Position numbers and translations under genes: made by a program. DNA of 64,000 nt. Source: Streptomyces sp. NBC_01445. Lineage in GTDB: Bacteria > Actinomycetota > Actinomycetes > Streptomycetales > Streptomycetaceae. The notes beneath the pieces are model-generated. The model was not told the origin of the DNA, searched no databases, and saw only the letters and a list, made by a program, of their open reading frames with translations. The stretch spans positions 9,703,001 to 9,767,000 of the forward strand of contig NZ_CP109485.1 in the NCBI RefSeq assembly GCF_035918235.1, written 5' to 3'. Below, piece after piece: positions 17,194-25,733 of the stretch; within the stretch, counting starts at the first letter, position 1, and the number at the start of each line of letters is the position of its first letter.

Positions 17194-17691
17194 ATGAGCT
17201 GGCTCCCGGATGACTTCGTTCACCCCGTCCATGTGCCCGTGCCCCACACGGCGCTGCACCTGAGGCCGATCCGCGAGGCGGACACCGCGCTCGACTACCC
17301 GGCCGTGATGGGTTCCCAGGAACGCCTGTGGGAGATCTTCGGTCCGGCCTGGGAATGGCCGAAGAAGACGATGACGTACGAAGAGGACCGAATCGACCTA
17401 CTGCGCCACGAGAAGGAGATAGCCGCGCACAAGTCCTTCAACTACGCGCTCCTGGACGAGGAGGAGACGGCAGTCCTCGGCTGCGTCTACATCGATCCGC
17501 CCGAGCGCACCGGCTCCGACGGCGAGATCTCCTGGTGGGTGGTGGACGACCTCGTCGGCAGCGAGGCGGAACGAGCGCTCGACGCGCTGGTGCCCGAGTG
17601 GATCGCCACCCGCTGGCCCTTCCGGCAGCCTCGTTGTCTGGGCCGGGAAATCACCTGGCAGGAGTGGCTGTCGCTGCCGCCTGCCGATTGA
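17194..17691 (+). CDS. GNAT-like acetyltransferase family protein
   Basis: A 165-residue protein starting MSWLPDDFVHP with the opening strand LHLRPIREADTALDYPAVMGS, typical of small actinobacterial GNAT relatives. The central YALLDEEETAVLGCVYIDPPE strand and VSWW-like stretch resemble the acetyl-CoA core, but the classical R/Q-x-x-G-x-G loop is not evident. Catalysis is therefore uncertain. Longer in-frame starts upstream are unlikely. Confidence 0.7.
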   Translation: MSWLPDDFVHPVHVPVPHTALHLRPIREADTALDYPAVMGSQERLWEIFGPAWEWPKKTMTYEEDRIDLLRHEKEIAAHKSFNYALLDEEETAVLGCVYIDPPERTGSDGEISWWVVDDLVGSEAERALDALVPEWIATRWPFRQPRCLGREITWQEWLSLPPAD

Positions 17692-17858
17692 CCATTCTCT
17701 TGGACATCAGCCGCCTGGACCGGCCGGGGAAACCGCACGGAGAAAGCTCGGCCCAGAGGGTGGGGTGCGGGTGCTCGTCGCAACGGCGCCCGGTTACGCC
17801 GGGTGGTGCGGGTGGGCCCCGGCGTCGGCCAGGCCGCTGAGAGGGCAGAGGCGGTCGG

Positions 17859-18344
17859 TCAGGCGTTGGATGCCCGTTGTGCGAGGCGCCGGTGCAACTC
17901 GTTGACCGCGGGAACGAGTTCATCGACGGGGCCCTCGACCTCGATCGAGGGAGCGACCTCGTGGATGGTCAGGCTGCGCACGGGCGCCTGGGGGCGGCCC
18001 CAATCGGCGAGCCACCCGGACAACTGGGCCGCAGAGGCCACGTACACGATGCGACCCAGCCCGACCCAGGCATGTGCGGCCGAGCACATCGGGCAGTGCT
18101 CACCGGAGGTGTAGACGGTGGCGGCGGCCCGCTCCTGAGGTGAGAGGTTCGCGGCCGCCCAGCGGGCGAGTTCGAACTCGGGGTGGAGGGTGGCGTCGCC
18201 GTCGGCCACCCGGTTGCGGTCCTCGGCGCGGACGGCTCCGGCGCTGTCCACGAGTACCGAGCCGAAAGGCTCGTCCCCGGCTTCCAGCGCTTCGGCAGCC
18301 AACTCGACGCACCGGCGCAAATGGTCCAAGTCGTGGGTGTCCAT
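17859..18344 (-). CDS. Nucleoside/guanine deaminase-like protein (CDA fold)
   Basis: A 161-residue cytidine-deaminase-fold protein. The zinc motifs are HPEFE (the usual H-A-E is altered to H-P-E) and CPMCS, whose two Cys ligands match the PCxxC motif. AEALEAGDEPFGSVLVDSAG matches the substrate-binding region of guanine or tRNA-type deaminases. The start at 18344 (MDTHDLDHLRR) gives a normal length. It deaminates a purine or related base, and the substrate is not determinable. Confidence 0.85.
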   Translation of the reverse strand: MDTHDLDHLRRCVELAAEALEAGDEPFGSVLVDSAGAVRAEDRNRVADGDATLHPEFELARWAAANLSPQERAAATVYTSGEHCPMCSAAHAWVGLGRIVYVASAAQLSGWLADWGRPQAPVRSLTIHEVAPSIEVEGPVDELVPAVNELHRRLAQRASNA

Positions 18345-18585
18345 CAAAGCCCCTCCGGCACTCGAAACTGATGCGCACGCCATGCTCACACAGGCCTCGG
18401 GCGGAGTCCCGCATCGGTGCTGTACTCGGCGGGTCTGCAGCAGCGCGATGGGCCACCGAGCGGCAGAGCGCTGCCAGTCGGTGTCGACGTAGGGCAGAAC
18501 CGGGCGAGGGTGTCAGGTGACGTCGGGCGACGGAGCCTGAGCCACTGTCAGCAGACTGAATTCCGTGCTTGGTTGGGCGCGGGCG

Positions 18586-18855
18586 TCACGTGGAGAGGGC
18601 CTCTGAGGCGGTCCCCTTCTCGTTCGCGGTCGTTGCGCCCTGCGCTGTCGCCTTCGGGCCGTGGGCGAGGACGTAGACGAACAGGGCGCCCGCGACGGCG
18701 ACACCTGCCCACATGACCTGCTGCCAGCCGTCGACGAAGGACTGCCGCGCGGCGTGGACCACTTGCTGGGCGTGCGAGCCGGCGCTGCCCGCTGCCTCGA
18801 CAGCGTTGGCCAGGCCTTCCCGTGCGGCGTCCGCGGTGTACTGGGGGATGGCGTG
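18586..18855 (-). pseudogene. MFS drug-exporter C-terminal fragment
   Basis: The translation gives the tail of an EmrB/QacA-type exporter: AARQSFVDGWQQVMWAGVAV, then a membrane segment and GPKATAQGATTANEKGTAS, stopping at 18586. Everything upstream (thirteen or so membrane helices) is missing. At about 18855 it joins the remains of the flavin oxidoreductase in a different frame, so this is a recombination scar. Confidence 0.75.
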
Positions 18856-19514
18856 CGGCTTGTGACGTCCTGCACCGGGGTGTCGACGACTCGGATGGCG
18901 CGAGCGTCGAAGCGTGCGCAGGTGTCCTCATCCAGCTCGGTGCCGCGGGTGAAGTAGGCCAGGATGTCGGTCAGTTGGCGCAACAGCAGCGCATGGTGGA
19001 CCGATGCGGGGCCGGTGGCGAGGGCGCCGATGGGCTCGTCGCGCACCTCCCAGCCGTCGCAGTACGGGCAGTGCACCACGCCGCGCACCAGTGCTCGGCG
19101 AGGCCGGGCACGTCGGGCAGTGCGTCCCGTAGCTCGGTGGCCACCAGCGCACGGCGCGCCGTCAGGGTGCGGCCGTCGGCCAAGGTGAGCGCAAGACGCA
19201 GATCACCCCCGCCACCCGGGGCGGCAGGCTCGGCGGAGGTCACCTCGCCGAAGACGCCCCGCCCGCCGTAGTGGCGCACCTGCTGTCGGCCCCGCTCGAG
19301 CAGCTCGGCGGGCGGGATGCCGTCCAGCACGATGAAGCCGTGCATGGCTTCGGCAGGCGCGTTGCGGGCGTGGCGCTGTCGATCACGACGACCGAGTGGC
19401 GGGAGCGGGCGAGCATCAGCGCAGCGTTCGGACCAGCGGCACCGCCGCCGATCACCACGGCGTCGACAGTCCCCTGGGGCAGTGCGTCGGTCGCGTACGC
19501 GGAAGCCGTCACCG
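18856..19514 (-). pseudogene. Thioredoxin-reductase-like flavoprotein, frameshifted and truncated
   Basis: An N-terminal FAD-binding motif (AVVIGGGAAGPNAALMLARS) is followed by NAPAEAMHGFIVLDG and the redox motif CPYCDGWEVRDEP, the arrangement of thioredoxin-reductase-like NAD(P)/FAD oxidoreductases. Two frameshifts break it, one in a C run near 19362 and one near 19085, and the C-terminal FAD half is lost at about 18855. The gene is divergent from an XRE-cupin regulator, a common pairing. The most likely start is GTG 19514. Confidence 0.78.
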
Positions 19515-19590
19515 CCCTGTCTTCGCACCCTTTGGCTCGGGAGTGACCCCATCCCTTCTGGGTCACCTCGTCAGCGAACGCAACCTCCAC

Positions 19591-19626
19591 TTGTGTCATG
19601 AGCATACGATGTTGCCTATGACGCAA
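19591..19626. promoter_or_regulatory. Putative operator between flavoprotein and XRE-cupin genes
   Basis: Inverted half-sites TTGTGTCAT (19591-19599) and ATGACGCAA (19618-19626) match in 8 of 9 positions. The second overlaps the regulator's start codon. This is a plausible autoregulatory site for the divergent pair. Confidence 0.4.
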
Positions 19627-20229
19627 AGTGATGGAGAGCTGGACAGCCTCGTACGCAAACGGATCCGCGCCCTGCGCGTGGCGCAGGGCTGGTCCCTGGA
19701 GGAACTGGCCACCCGCGCCGGCGTCAGTCAGTCAACGCTCTCCCGCATCGAGAACGGCCAGCGCCGCCTCGCCCTGGATCAGCTGGTCACCCTCGCCCGC
19801 GCTCTCGACACATCTCTCGACCAGCTCGTGGAGAACGCCTCCGACGACGTCATCACGAGTCCCATGATCGACGCGGCGCACGGCATGATGCGCTGGCCCG
19901 TCAAGGGCGACCCCGGCATGAGTGTCGTGCGCCAGCGCATGACCGAACCACCGCCGGACAACCCCTCACGCATGCGTGCGCACCCCGGCCGGGAATGGCT
20001 CGTCGTCCTGTCCGGCACCGCGATCCTCATGCTGGGCCACCGCAGGTTCCGCGTCGAGACCAACCAGGCCGCGGAGTTCCCCACCATGCTCCCGCACGCC
20101 ATCGGAGCCGAGGGCGGCCCCTGCGAAATCCTGGGCATCTTCGACCGCGACGCCCGCCGCGGTCATCAGCGCGACAGCGGCAGCAAAGGCGCCGGCGGCG
20201 ACTTCGAACCGGGTGGCCCCTGCTCCTGA
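19618..20229 (+). CDS. XRE-family regulator with C-terminal cupin domain
   Basis: A 203-residue protein. Residues 10-65 form an XRE helix-turn-helix (LRVAQGWSLEELATRAGVSQ with STLSRIENGQR). Residues 110-185 form a cupin barrel with HPGREWLVVLSGTAIL and a final LPHAIGAEGG strand. It probably senses a small ligand and controls the divergent flavoprotein gene, now a pseudogene, so it may be an orphan. The start at 19618 is the first residue compatible with the HTH spacing. Confidence 0.9.
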   Translation: MTQSDGELDSLVRKRIRALRVAQGWSLEELATRAGVSQSTLSRIENGQRRLALDQLVTLARALDTSLDQLVENASDDVITSPMIDAAHGMMRWPVKGDPGMSVVRQRMTEPPPDNPSRMRAHPGREWLVVLSGTAILMLGHRRFRVETNQAAEFPTMLPHAIGAEGGPCEILGIFDRDARRGHQRDSGSKGAGGDFEPGGPCS

Positions 20230-20994
20230 GATCGTGCCGCGGCAGAAGTCTTGCCGCACACCCGCACACCCGACCGCCCACACACCCGCCCAGCAGCATG
20301 CCGCCGACAGCGGCAGTCAGGCACACACCTTTGACCTGGACGCGGAAGCACTCATCGCGCGCTTCACCGCCATCGCCGGCCGCTCAGCAGTCCGTGCCGC
20401 TACGGTCAGCGACGACACATGGCGACGCGTGACGCCGGGTTTGGTGACTGACTGGCAGCGCGTGTACCTCTTGGGTCACTGCTGTCGGGCAGGGATTGCA
20501 GGGGGAGCGGTGCCCCGGGCTCCGCGAAGGCGGCAGCGGTTGGAGAACGGTCGGGGCAGTTCATTCTCTTCAGGTCCGCCGGCGCGAGGCTGTGCCGCTG
20601 TGGCGGCCGGAAATTCAGGTGAGTGCTCAGAAGGCTCTGCCACCAGCGGATTTGCCCGCCGTGAGGCGCCGGTCGAGCCGGGTCGAACGGGTTCGGTGCC
20701 GAGATGAGTGCCCGCTCAAGATGACGTGGAGCGGATTGGGAGTAGCGTTTACCACTGAGACCGCAACCCGGGACGCGCCACTTCGGCGAAGTCTTCTCGC
20801 GGTGGACAGCTCGACTGCTGCTGCGGGGTTCGCGCGTAGAGCCGTACACGGCCGACACGGCCGGTGGATGGCAACGGCGTGTCTCTCAAATCCAGAGCGG
20901 TGACATTTCGACCGCGCGCCCCTGATCCTTCTTGCGTGCGCGGCCATCCATCTCGCGTTCGGGTGCGCGAGACGATGGAAGGGAGAAAAATCTC
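20230..20994. other. Gene-poor stretch with a possible coding remnant
   Basis: About 765 bp without a convincing gene. A plus-strand segment around 20320-20430 (TFDLDAEALIARFTAIAGRS) looks protein-like but has no start or recognisable family. The rest shows nothing I can support, except the ribosome site of the next gene at about 20977-20986. Confidence 0.4.
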
Positions 20995-21480
20995 ATGCGA
21001 GCACTTCGCGTGAAGCGCCTCTTCGCAGTGACCGCCACCGGAGTTCTGATGGCGGGTGGCGCCGCGATCGGCACAGCGGGGACGGCCTCGGCCAACACGG
21101 GCTCGACCCAACACAACTCCGGCTACAACTCTTGCTACAACCGTGGCTGGGGCTGGAGCTGGCACAACAACGACTGCCGCTACTACGGTCACCACCGATA
21201 CGGTGGCTACAACCGCGGCTACTACAACAACTACAACAACTACGGCTACGGCGGCTACGGTCGTGGCTACAACAACTACGGCTACGGCGGCTACGGCGGC
21301 TACGGCGGCGGCAACTACGGTGGCGGCGGCTACGGCGGCGGTAACTACGGTGGCGGTGGCTACGGTGGCGGCGGCTACGGCGGCGGTGGCGGTGGCTACG
21401 GCGGCGGCGGTGGCGGCGGCTACGGCGGCGGCGGCGGTGGCGGCGGCTACGGCGGCGGTGGGGGTGGCGGCGGACGGTGA
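20995..21480 (+). CDS. Secreted Gly/Tyr/Asn-rich low-complexity protein
   Basis: A 161-residue protein with a clear Sec signal (residues 1-34, cleavage after TASA), preceded by a strong GAAGGGAG ribosome site. The mature part starts with a short region holding two Cys (NSCYNRGWGW and NNDCRYYG), then turns into YGGYGRGYNNYG repeats and finally pure G(n)Y blocks with up to eight Gly in a row. It has no catalytic features. It resembles structural or adhesive glycine-rich proteins in composition only. I do not recognise a described Streptomyces family. A strong terminator follows it. Confidence 0.85.
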   Translation: MRALRVKRLFAVTATGVLMAGGAAIGTAGTASANTGSTQHNSGYNSCYNRGWGWSWHNNDCRYYGHHRYGGYNRGYYNNYNNYGYGGYGRGYNNYGYGGYGGYGGGNYGGGGYGGGNYGGGGYGGGGYGGGGGGYGGGGGGGYGGGGGGGGYGGGGGGGGR

Positions 21481-21498
21481 CTGTCTGCTGAGAGCGCG

Positions 21499-21532
21499 GT
21501 GTGCGGGCCCGGTCAACGCCGGGGCCGCACAC
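21499..21532 (+). terminator. Hairpin terminator after the Gly/Tyr-rich gene
   Basis: A 14-bp stem with a single mismatch (arms 21499-21512 and 21519-21532) around the loop TCAACG, beginning 18 bp after the stop codon. No U-tract is present, as is common in Streptomyces. Confidence 0.8.
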
Positions 21533-21692
21533 TGCGTTACTCCCGAACTCGCCCACACAGCGAGAGTGCGGCATCCGCGGGGGTAACAGTTGCACACACC
21601 CGGTGAGGCCACGGGTGTGCTGTCTACGACGTAGCGGGGGACATGGAATTCGTTCGCTGCCACAGGCGGATGCTTCTAGTCTGCGTCGGGTG

Positions 21693-22184
21693 ATGACAGC
21701 TGACGACGTGCTGTACGTTCTAACTCTCTTGCGACGGGCGAACGTTGACGTCTGGATCGGTGGAGGGTGGGGAATCGATGCTCTGCTCGGCGAGCAGACC
21801 CGAGACCACCGCGACCTGGACCTGATGCACCGGAAGGACCAGGAAGCCGCCGCGCTGGGGGCACTTGGTGAGGCGGGCTTCGTGGAGAGTGTGGATGGGA
21901 GGCCCATCCGATTCGTCATGGCAACTGCGGACGGACGGGAGATCGACCTTCACCCGCTGGTCTTTGCCGACGACGGCTCAGCCGTGCAGGCATCCCCCGA
22001 ACCGCAGCGCCCCTTCACCTATCCCTGCTCGTGTTTCGTGACCGGCACCATCAAGAGAATGCCTGTCCCGTGCTTGTCCGCCGAGCAGCAAGTCCACTTC
22101 CACCAGGGATACGAGCCGTCGGAACGCGATCGGCACGACATGGCACAACTGCGCCGCGCCTTCGGGATCACCACGCACTTCTGA
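21693..22184 (+). CDS. Nucleotidyltransferase, aminoglycoside/lincosamide adenylyltransferase-like
   Basis: A 163-residue protein with the Pol-beta-type nucleotidyltransferase motif WIGGGWGIDALLGEQTRDHR followed by DLDLMHR. This gives the GG and D-x-D residues that hold MgATP, as in ANT(2'')- and Lnu-type enzymes. Such proteins transfer a nucleotide to a small-molecule hydroxyl. Whether this one confers drug resistance cannot be said. The start at 21693 (MTADDVLYV) matches the family. Its last 17 bp overlap the convergent DUF4232 gene. Confidence 0.85.
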   Translation: MTADDVLYVLTLLRRANVDVWIGGGWGIDALLGEQTRDHRDLDLMHRKDQEAAALGALGEAGFVESVDGRPIRFVMATADGREIDLHPLVFADDGSAVQASPEPQRPFTYPCSCFVTGTIKRMPVPCLSAEQQVHFHQGYEPSERDRHDMAQLRRAFGITTHF

Positions 22185-23100
22185 TCCAGCCTGACCCAAA
22201 CGAAAGGCCCTGGCGTTCCGCCCTCTCCGCCCTCTCCCACGGTCTGACCCCGAGCTGTCCGGTGGTTCCGAGGTCGAGGTGCGGGGTTACCGTCACGGGA
22301 TCGGCACCCGCCTTCGCCCGGACCCGCACATGGGGAACGTTCATTGCCGTACCGGCCTCGGTGGTGTTGCGCCACACCAGGCCGGCGGTTGCGGACTCGC
22401 CGGGCTTGAGCAGGACGGGCCGTGGCTGCACGTCGGGCCCGGTGCCAGTGGTGATGTCGCCGCTGCCGTCGAGGATTTGGATGCCGTGGACAGGGTTGAG
22501 GTCGTCGTCCAGGAGTTCCAGGAGTGGGTATCCGTCGACGGTGTAGTCGCGCGTGCCGCAGTTGTCGAGGTGGAGGCCCACGACGCGCAGTCCCATGGCC
22601 GCGTCGCCCTTGTCGGCGCTGACCCGGATGCCGGAGGCGGGGCACGTGCCCGGCGCGGCAGGCGCCTCGCCTGCGGGAACCTTGGTCACTTCGAGGACCT
22701 TTGCCCCCGTCACCCGAGGGGCGGCGGGGGGCAGTTCTCCGGCCCTGACGGTGCCTCGCACGGTCTTTCCGGGGCCGACGTCACGCACGGTCGCGGTTTG
22801 GTTGGTCATGGCCCCGCCGTCACCGCTCATGAAGGTGAAGACGACTGAGTAGGTCAGGGTCTTGGTGCCCTTGTTGGTGACCTCGTAGGCGGCAATGACC
22901 CCCGAGTCCACGGGGAGGCTGTCGGCGGAGACTGAAGTGGTGCGGGTGGGTGAGGGGGAGGCCGAGGGGAGGGTCAGCGATGTGATCCGTACGCCGTCCT
23001 TGCCCGGGTCGTCGACCTGTGTGTGGGGCGGCGGTTCGCATGCCGTGAGGAGCAGGGCGGACGCGGCCAGGGCCGGCAGAAGTGAAGCGGATCTTCGCAT
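22168..23100 (-). CDS. DUF4232-type secreted lipoprotein
   Basis: A 310-residue lipoprotein with lipobox LLTAC at Cys21, then a Pro/Ser/Thr linker. The first beta-domain (VIAAYEVTNKGTKTLTYSV) resembles the immunoglobulin-like FxxL domain seen in actinobacterial surface proteins. A DUF4232 domain begins with CPASGIRVSADKGDAAMGLR, and two further Cys may form a disulfide. The function is unknown; it probably faces the cell wall. It converges on and overlaps the nucleotidyltransferase gene. Confidence 0.85.
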   Translation of the reverse strand: MRRSASLLPALAASALLLTACEPPPHTQVDDPGKDGVRITSLTLPSASPSPTRTTSVSADSLPVDSGVIAAYEVTNKGTKTLTYSVVFTFMSGDGGAMTNQTATVRDVGPGKTVRGTVRAGELPPAAPRVTGAKVLEVTKVPAGEAPAAPGTCPASGIRVSADKGDAAMGLRVVGLHLDNCGTRDYTVDGYPLLELLDDDLNPVHGIQILDGSGDITTGTGPDVQPRPVLLKPGESATAGLVWRNTTEAGTAMNVPHVRVRAKAGADPVTVTPHLDLGTTGQLGVRPWERAERAERQGLSFGSGWIRSAW

Positions 23101-23252
23101 TCATTCACTTCATCAGGGCGCGAGCCACACGCGTGTGGTGGAGGCCATAATTCCGGCCACGAGAGTGCTACAGGTGGGTTTTTGACGACGCGGTGGCTTT
23201 TCCACACCGGCTGGCCCATCGGCGTACCTGCCACGCTCTGGCTCGCCGCCGT

Positions 23253-24665
23253 TCAGTCGGTGGCGTGGCCGGGTGCCTTCCGCGGGATGCAGAAGAGCGC
23301 AAGGGCGGCGGCCGTCAGGTAAGCGGCCGAACCGATGGCCATGCTGGCCCGCAGCCCGGTGGTGAAGTTGCCTGTGGCGGCCAGTAGGGAGCCTCCCAGC
23401 GCGACGCCTGTGGCACTGCCGACCTGGCGGGTGGTGTTGAACAGGGCGGAGGCGGTGCCGGAGTACTTGTCAGGGGCGGCCGCCATCACGGTGGTCGTCG
23501 ACCCGGTGAGGGCGAAGGACGTACCGAAGCCCGCGGCCATCATCGGCGCCACGAGCAGTGCGTAGCTCGGGTTCGGTCCGGCCGCGGCCCAGCCGGCCAG
23601 GCCTGCCCCTCCAAGAAGCAAGCCGGTGACCACAAGCGGGCGGTGTCCGCTGCGGCGTGCCAGCCGTCCGGAGAGGACGGAGGCGAACATCGTCATGGCC
23701 ACTGCCGGGAAAAGGGCGAACCCGGTGCGCAGCGCGGTCAGGCCGCGCTGGTGCTGGAAGTACAGGCTGGCGGTGAAGATCATCCCGTAGAAGGCGAAGT
23801 TGAACAGCAGGCCGATGATCGCTCCTCCGCTCATCGCGCGGGAGCGCAGCAGCCGCAGGGGCAGCACGGGGCTGCGGGCCAGGTGCTCCCGAAGGACGAA
23901 CGCGGCCGCTGCCAGCAGGCACAGGCCGGCCCCGGTCAGGATCAGTGGGTCCGTCCAGCCGCGTCGTCCGGCCTCGTTCAGTACGGCGGTCAGCAGGGCC
24001 ACCATCGCGACGATCGCGCACTGGGCCGGCCAGTCCACGGGGCGGTCCGTGCGCCGGGCCGAAGGGGGCACGCGGCGCAGTGTGAGCAGCAGGCAGACGC
24101 ATCCGACGGGCAGGTTGATGAAGAACACCCAGCGCCAGCCCACGGTCGTGACGAGGAGGCCGCCCAGGAGGGGCCCGGCCGAGGCGGCGATGCCGGCCAT
24201 GGAGCCCCACAGGCCGAACGCCCGGGAGCGCTCGGCGGGGGAGGGATACGCCTGTTGGAGGAGAGCGAGGGAGGCGGGCACGATCAGTGCCGCGCCGGCG
24301 CCTTCCAGCAGCCGGGCGGCGATCAGAGTACCGGTGCTCTGGGCCAGTCCGCAGCCGGCCGAGGCAGCGGTGAACACCACCACTCCGGTGCAGAAGATCC
24401 GGCGATTGCCCAAGCGGTCTCCCAGAGCGCCGCCGGTGAGCAGGAGGCCGGCGAAGATCAGTGTGTAGCTGTTGGTGATCCACTGAATCCCTGTCAGCGA
24501 GGCCGACAGTTCCCGCCCCATCACCGGAACGGCGACGTTGATGACGGTCACGTCCAGGATGACCATGAAGTAGCCCGCGCAGACAGCGAGCAGCGGGGCC
24601 AGGGAGCGGCCCGAAGCCGCAGACCTGTCCGGTCCATGGGTCTGGGGACCACCGGCACGCACCAT
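23253..24665 (-). CDS. MFS drug transporter, EmrB/QacA (DHA2) type
   Basis: An integral membrane exporter of about 470 residues with 14 predicted membrane segments. Motif A-like LGDRLGNRRIFCTG, motif C-like ASAGPLLGGLLVTTVGWRW and the early acidic helix LDVTVINVAVP are all present. It exports small molecules using the proton gradient, and the substrate is unknown. The start is put at ATG 24665 (MVRAGGPQTHG); an in-frame extension to 24743 is possible but adds a basic stretch unlike the family. Confidence 0.93.
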   Translation of the reverse strand: MVRAGGPQTHGPDRSAASGRSLAPLLAVCAGYFMVILDVTVINVAVPVMGRELSASLTGIQWITNSYTLIFAGLLLTGGALGDRLGNRRIFCTGVVVFTAASAGCGLAQSTGTLIAARLLEGAGAALIVPASLALLQQAYPSPAERSRAFGLWGSMAGIAASAGPLLGGLLVTTVGWRWVFFINLPVGCVCLLLTLRRVPPSARRTDRPVDWPAQCAIVAMVALLTAVLNEAGRRGWTDPLILTGAGLCLLAAAAFVLREHLARSPVLPLRLLRSRAMSGGAIIGLLFNFAFYGMIFTASLYFQHQRGLTALRTGFALFPAVAMTMFASVLSGRLARRSGHRPLVVTGLLLGGAGLAGWAAAGPNPSYALLVAPMMAAGFGTSFALTGSTTTVMAAAPDKYSGTASALFNTTRQVGSATGVALGGSLLAATGNFTTGLRASMAIGSAAYLTAAALALFCIPRKAPGHATD

Positions 24666-24798
24666 GGCAGCACCGTAGATCAGGAACACGCCTCCCTCGG
24701 CAGACCCGCGCCGTGTCAAGTTCTTGCGGACCGCTGCCGGCATCGGACGGCGGGCAATGTTCCAGACCTTGGGTGCGTCACACCCCGGGGGACTGCGA

Positions 24799-25272
24799 TC
24801 AGCCTTGACCCTGCTGCTTCAGATTGATGCGGGCGGCGTTGCGGATCCGCTTGGTGCGGCCCCGGGCGGCGAGGATTTCCAGGGCGGCCGCGTTCGGCGC
24901 TTCGGCCGTTTTGCGCTGGAGCCAGTCAGATGACTCGAGCAGAGCATCCGGACGCCACGGCTGCCTGAGCATGACGGCCCGGAAGAGAGACCATTCGTGA
25001 AGGCGCCGGGTCAGGAACGGGTAGCGCGTCGTGGCCTGGGTCATCTTCGCGGCCCAGGACTCGTAGGCGGGTCCGGAGTGCAGATCGGCGGCTCGGCGGT
25101 CCACATGCCGCAGGACGGCGGACTGGGCCATCGTCTCGTCCGGGTCGGTGAGTACTTCGCTGACCAGGTCGACCTCGTCGGCCTCCGTGACCTGCTCAAA
25201 CTCCCGCAGGTAGGTCCAGAAACGCAGGTGCTCCGCGGGTTCCTCCTCCTGCCCGGCGTCGTGGTGATTCAT
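24799..25272 (-). CDS. Hypothetical protein, helical
   Basis: A 157-residue acidic-to-basic helical protein (MNHHDAGQEEEPAEHLRFWT), ending in a basic tail ARGRTKRIRNAARINLKQQG. I do not recognise a family. The start at 25272 overlaps the stop of the upstream small gene by 4 bp (ATGA), which supports both as real and co-translated. Central regions (MAQSAVLRHVDRRAADLHSG) look repeat-like, as in small HEAT-type folds, but this is a guess. Confidence 0.6.
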   Translation of the reverse strand: MNHHDAGQEEEPAEHLRFWTYLREFEQVTEADEVDLVSEVLTDPDETMAQSAVLRHVDRRAADLHSGPAYESWAAKMTQATTRYPFLTRRLHEWSLFRAVMLRQPWRPDALLESSDWLQRKTAEAPNAAALEILAARGRTKRIRNAARINLKQQGQG

Positions 25273-25697
25273 GGCAGTACCTTGGACACCTGCGGCGACT
25301 TGCGGCACCACGGCGGCAGGTCCTTCGCGGAGAGCCGCCGCATCTCGCCGGTCTCGGCCGCCAACTCGGTTACGAACTGGTGGAGTTCGGCGTCCGCGTA
25401 GGTCTGGCGCATCACGGGATGATTCTGGCTCGCCGATGGGTAATTGGGCCAGCCGATTTCGAAGTCACGATGCTCGCCGGTGACAACGACCGTGCCACGA
25501 CACAACTGCGTCTTCACGGCTGGGAGGTCCGAGTCCGCATCTGAATCCGAGGCGGCAGTGGGCAACCGTCGGTCGGTGGACTGGCCGTCTGTCGGCGGGG
25601 TGTCGGCATCCGTCGCGGCGGTCGGTGATCCGTAGGCGATGTGTCGGTCAGCGCTGGAACTGTGGATGGCAAGCTGCTCCCTCGGGAGCGGCCGCAA
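25269..25697 (-). CDS. Hypothetical protein, small, coupled to the downstream gene
   Basis: A 142-codon frame whose C-terminal half (VVVTGEHRDFEIGWPNYPSA to CRKSPQVSKVLP) looks like genuine protein. The N-terminal half is Thr/Asp/Ser-rich low complexity and lies within the promoter region of the divergent SDR gene, so the real start may be further in. It overlaps the next gene by ATGA, suggesting a two-gene unit. No family is recognised. Confidence 0.4.
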   Translation of the reverse strand: MRPLPREQLAIHSSSADRHIAYGSPTAATDADTPPTDGQSTDRRLPTAASDSDADSDLPAVKTQLCRGTVVVTGEHRDFEIGWPNYPSASQNHPVMRQTYADAELHQFVTELAAETGEMRRLSAKDLPPWCRKSPQVSKVLP

Positions 25698-25733
25698 CCG
25701 TCTCGCCTCTCAGAATCCAGGGAGCCTCCCGTC

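Noticed and set aside
20749..21919. Minus-strand Ala/Val- or Arg/Ser-rich frames opposite the Gly/Tyr-rich gene
   Set aside because: They are reverse-frame readings of the repeat tract and lack start signals or domains.
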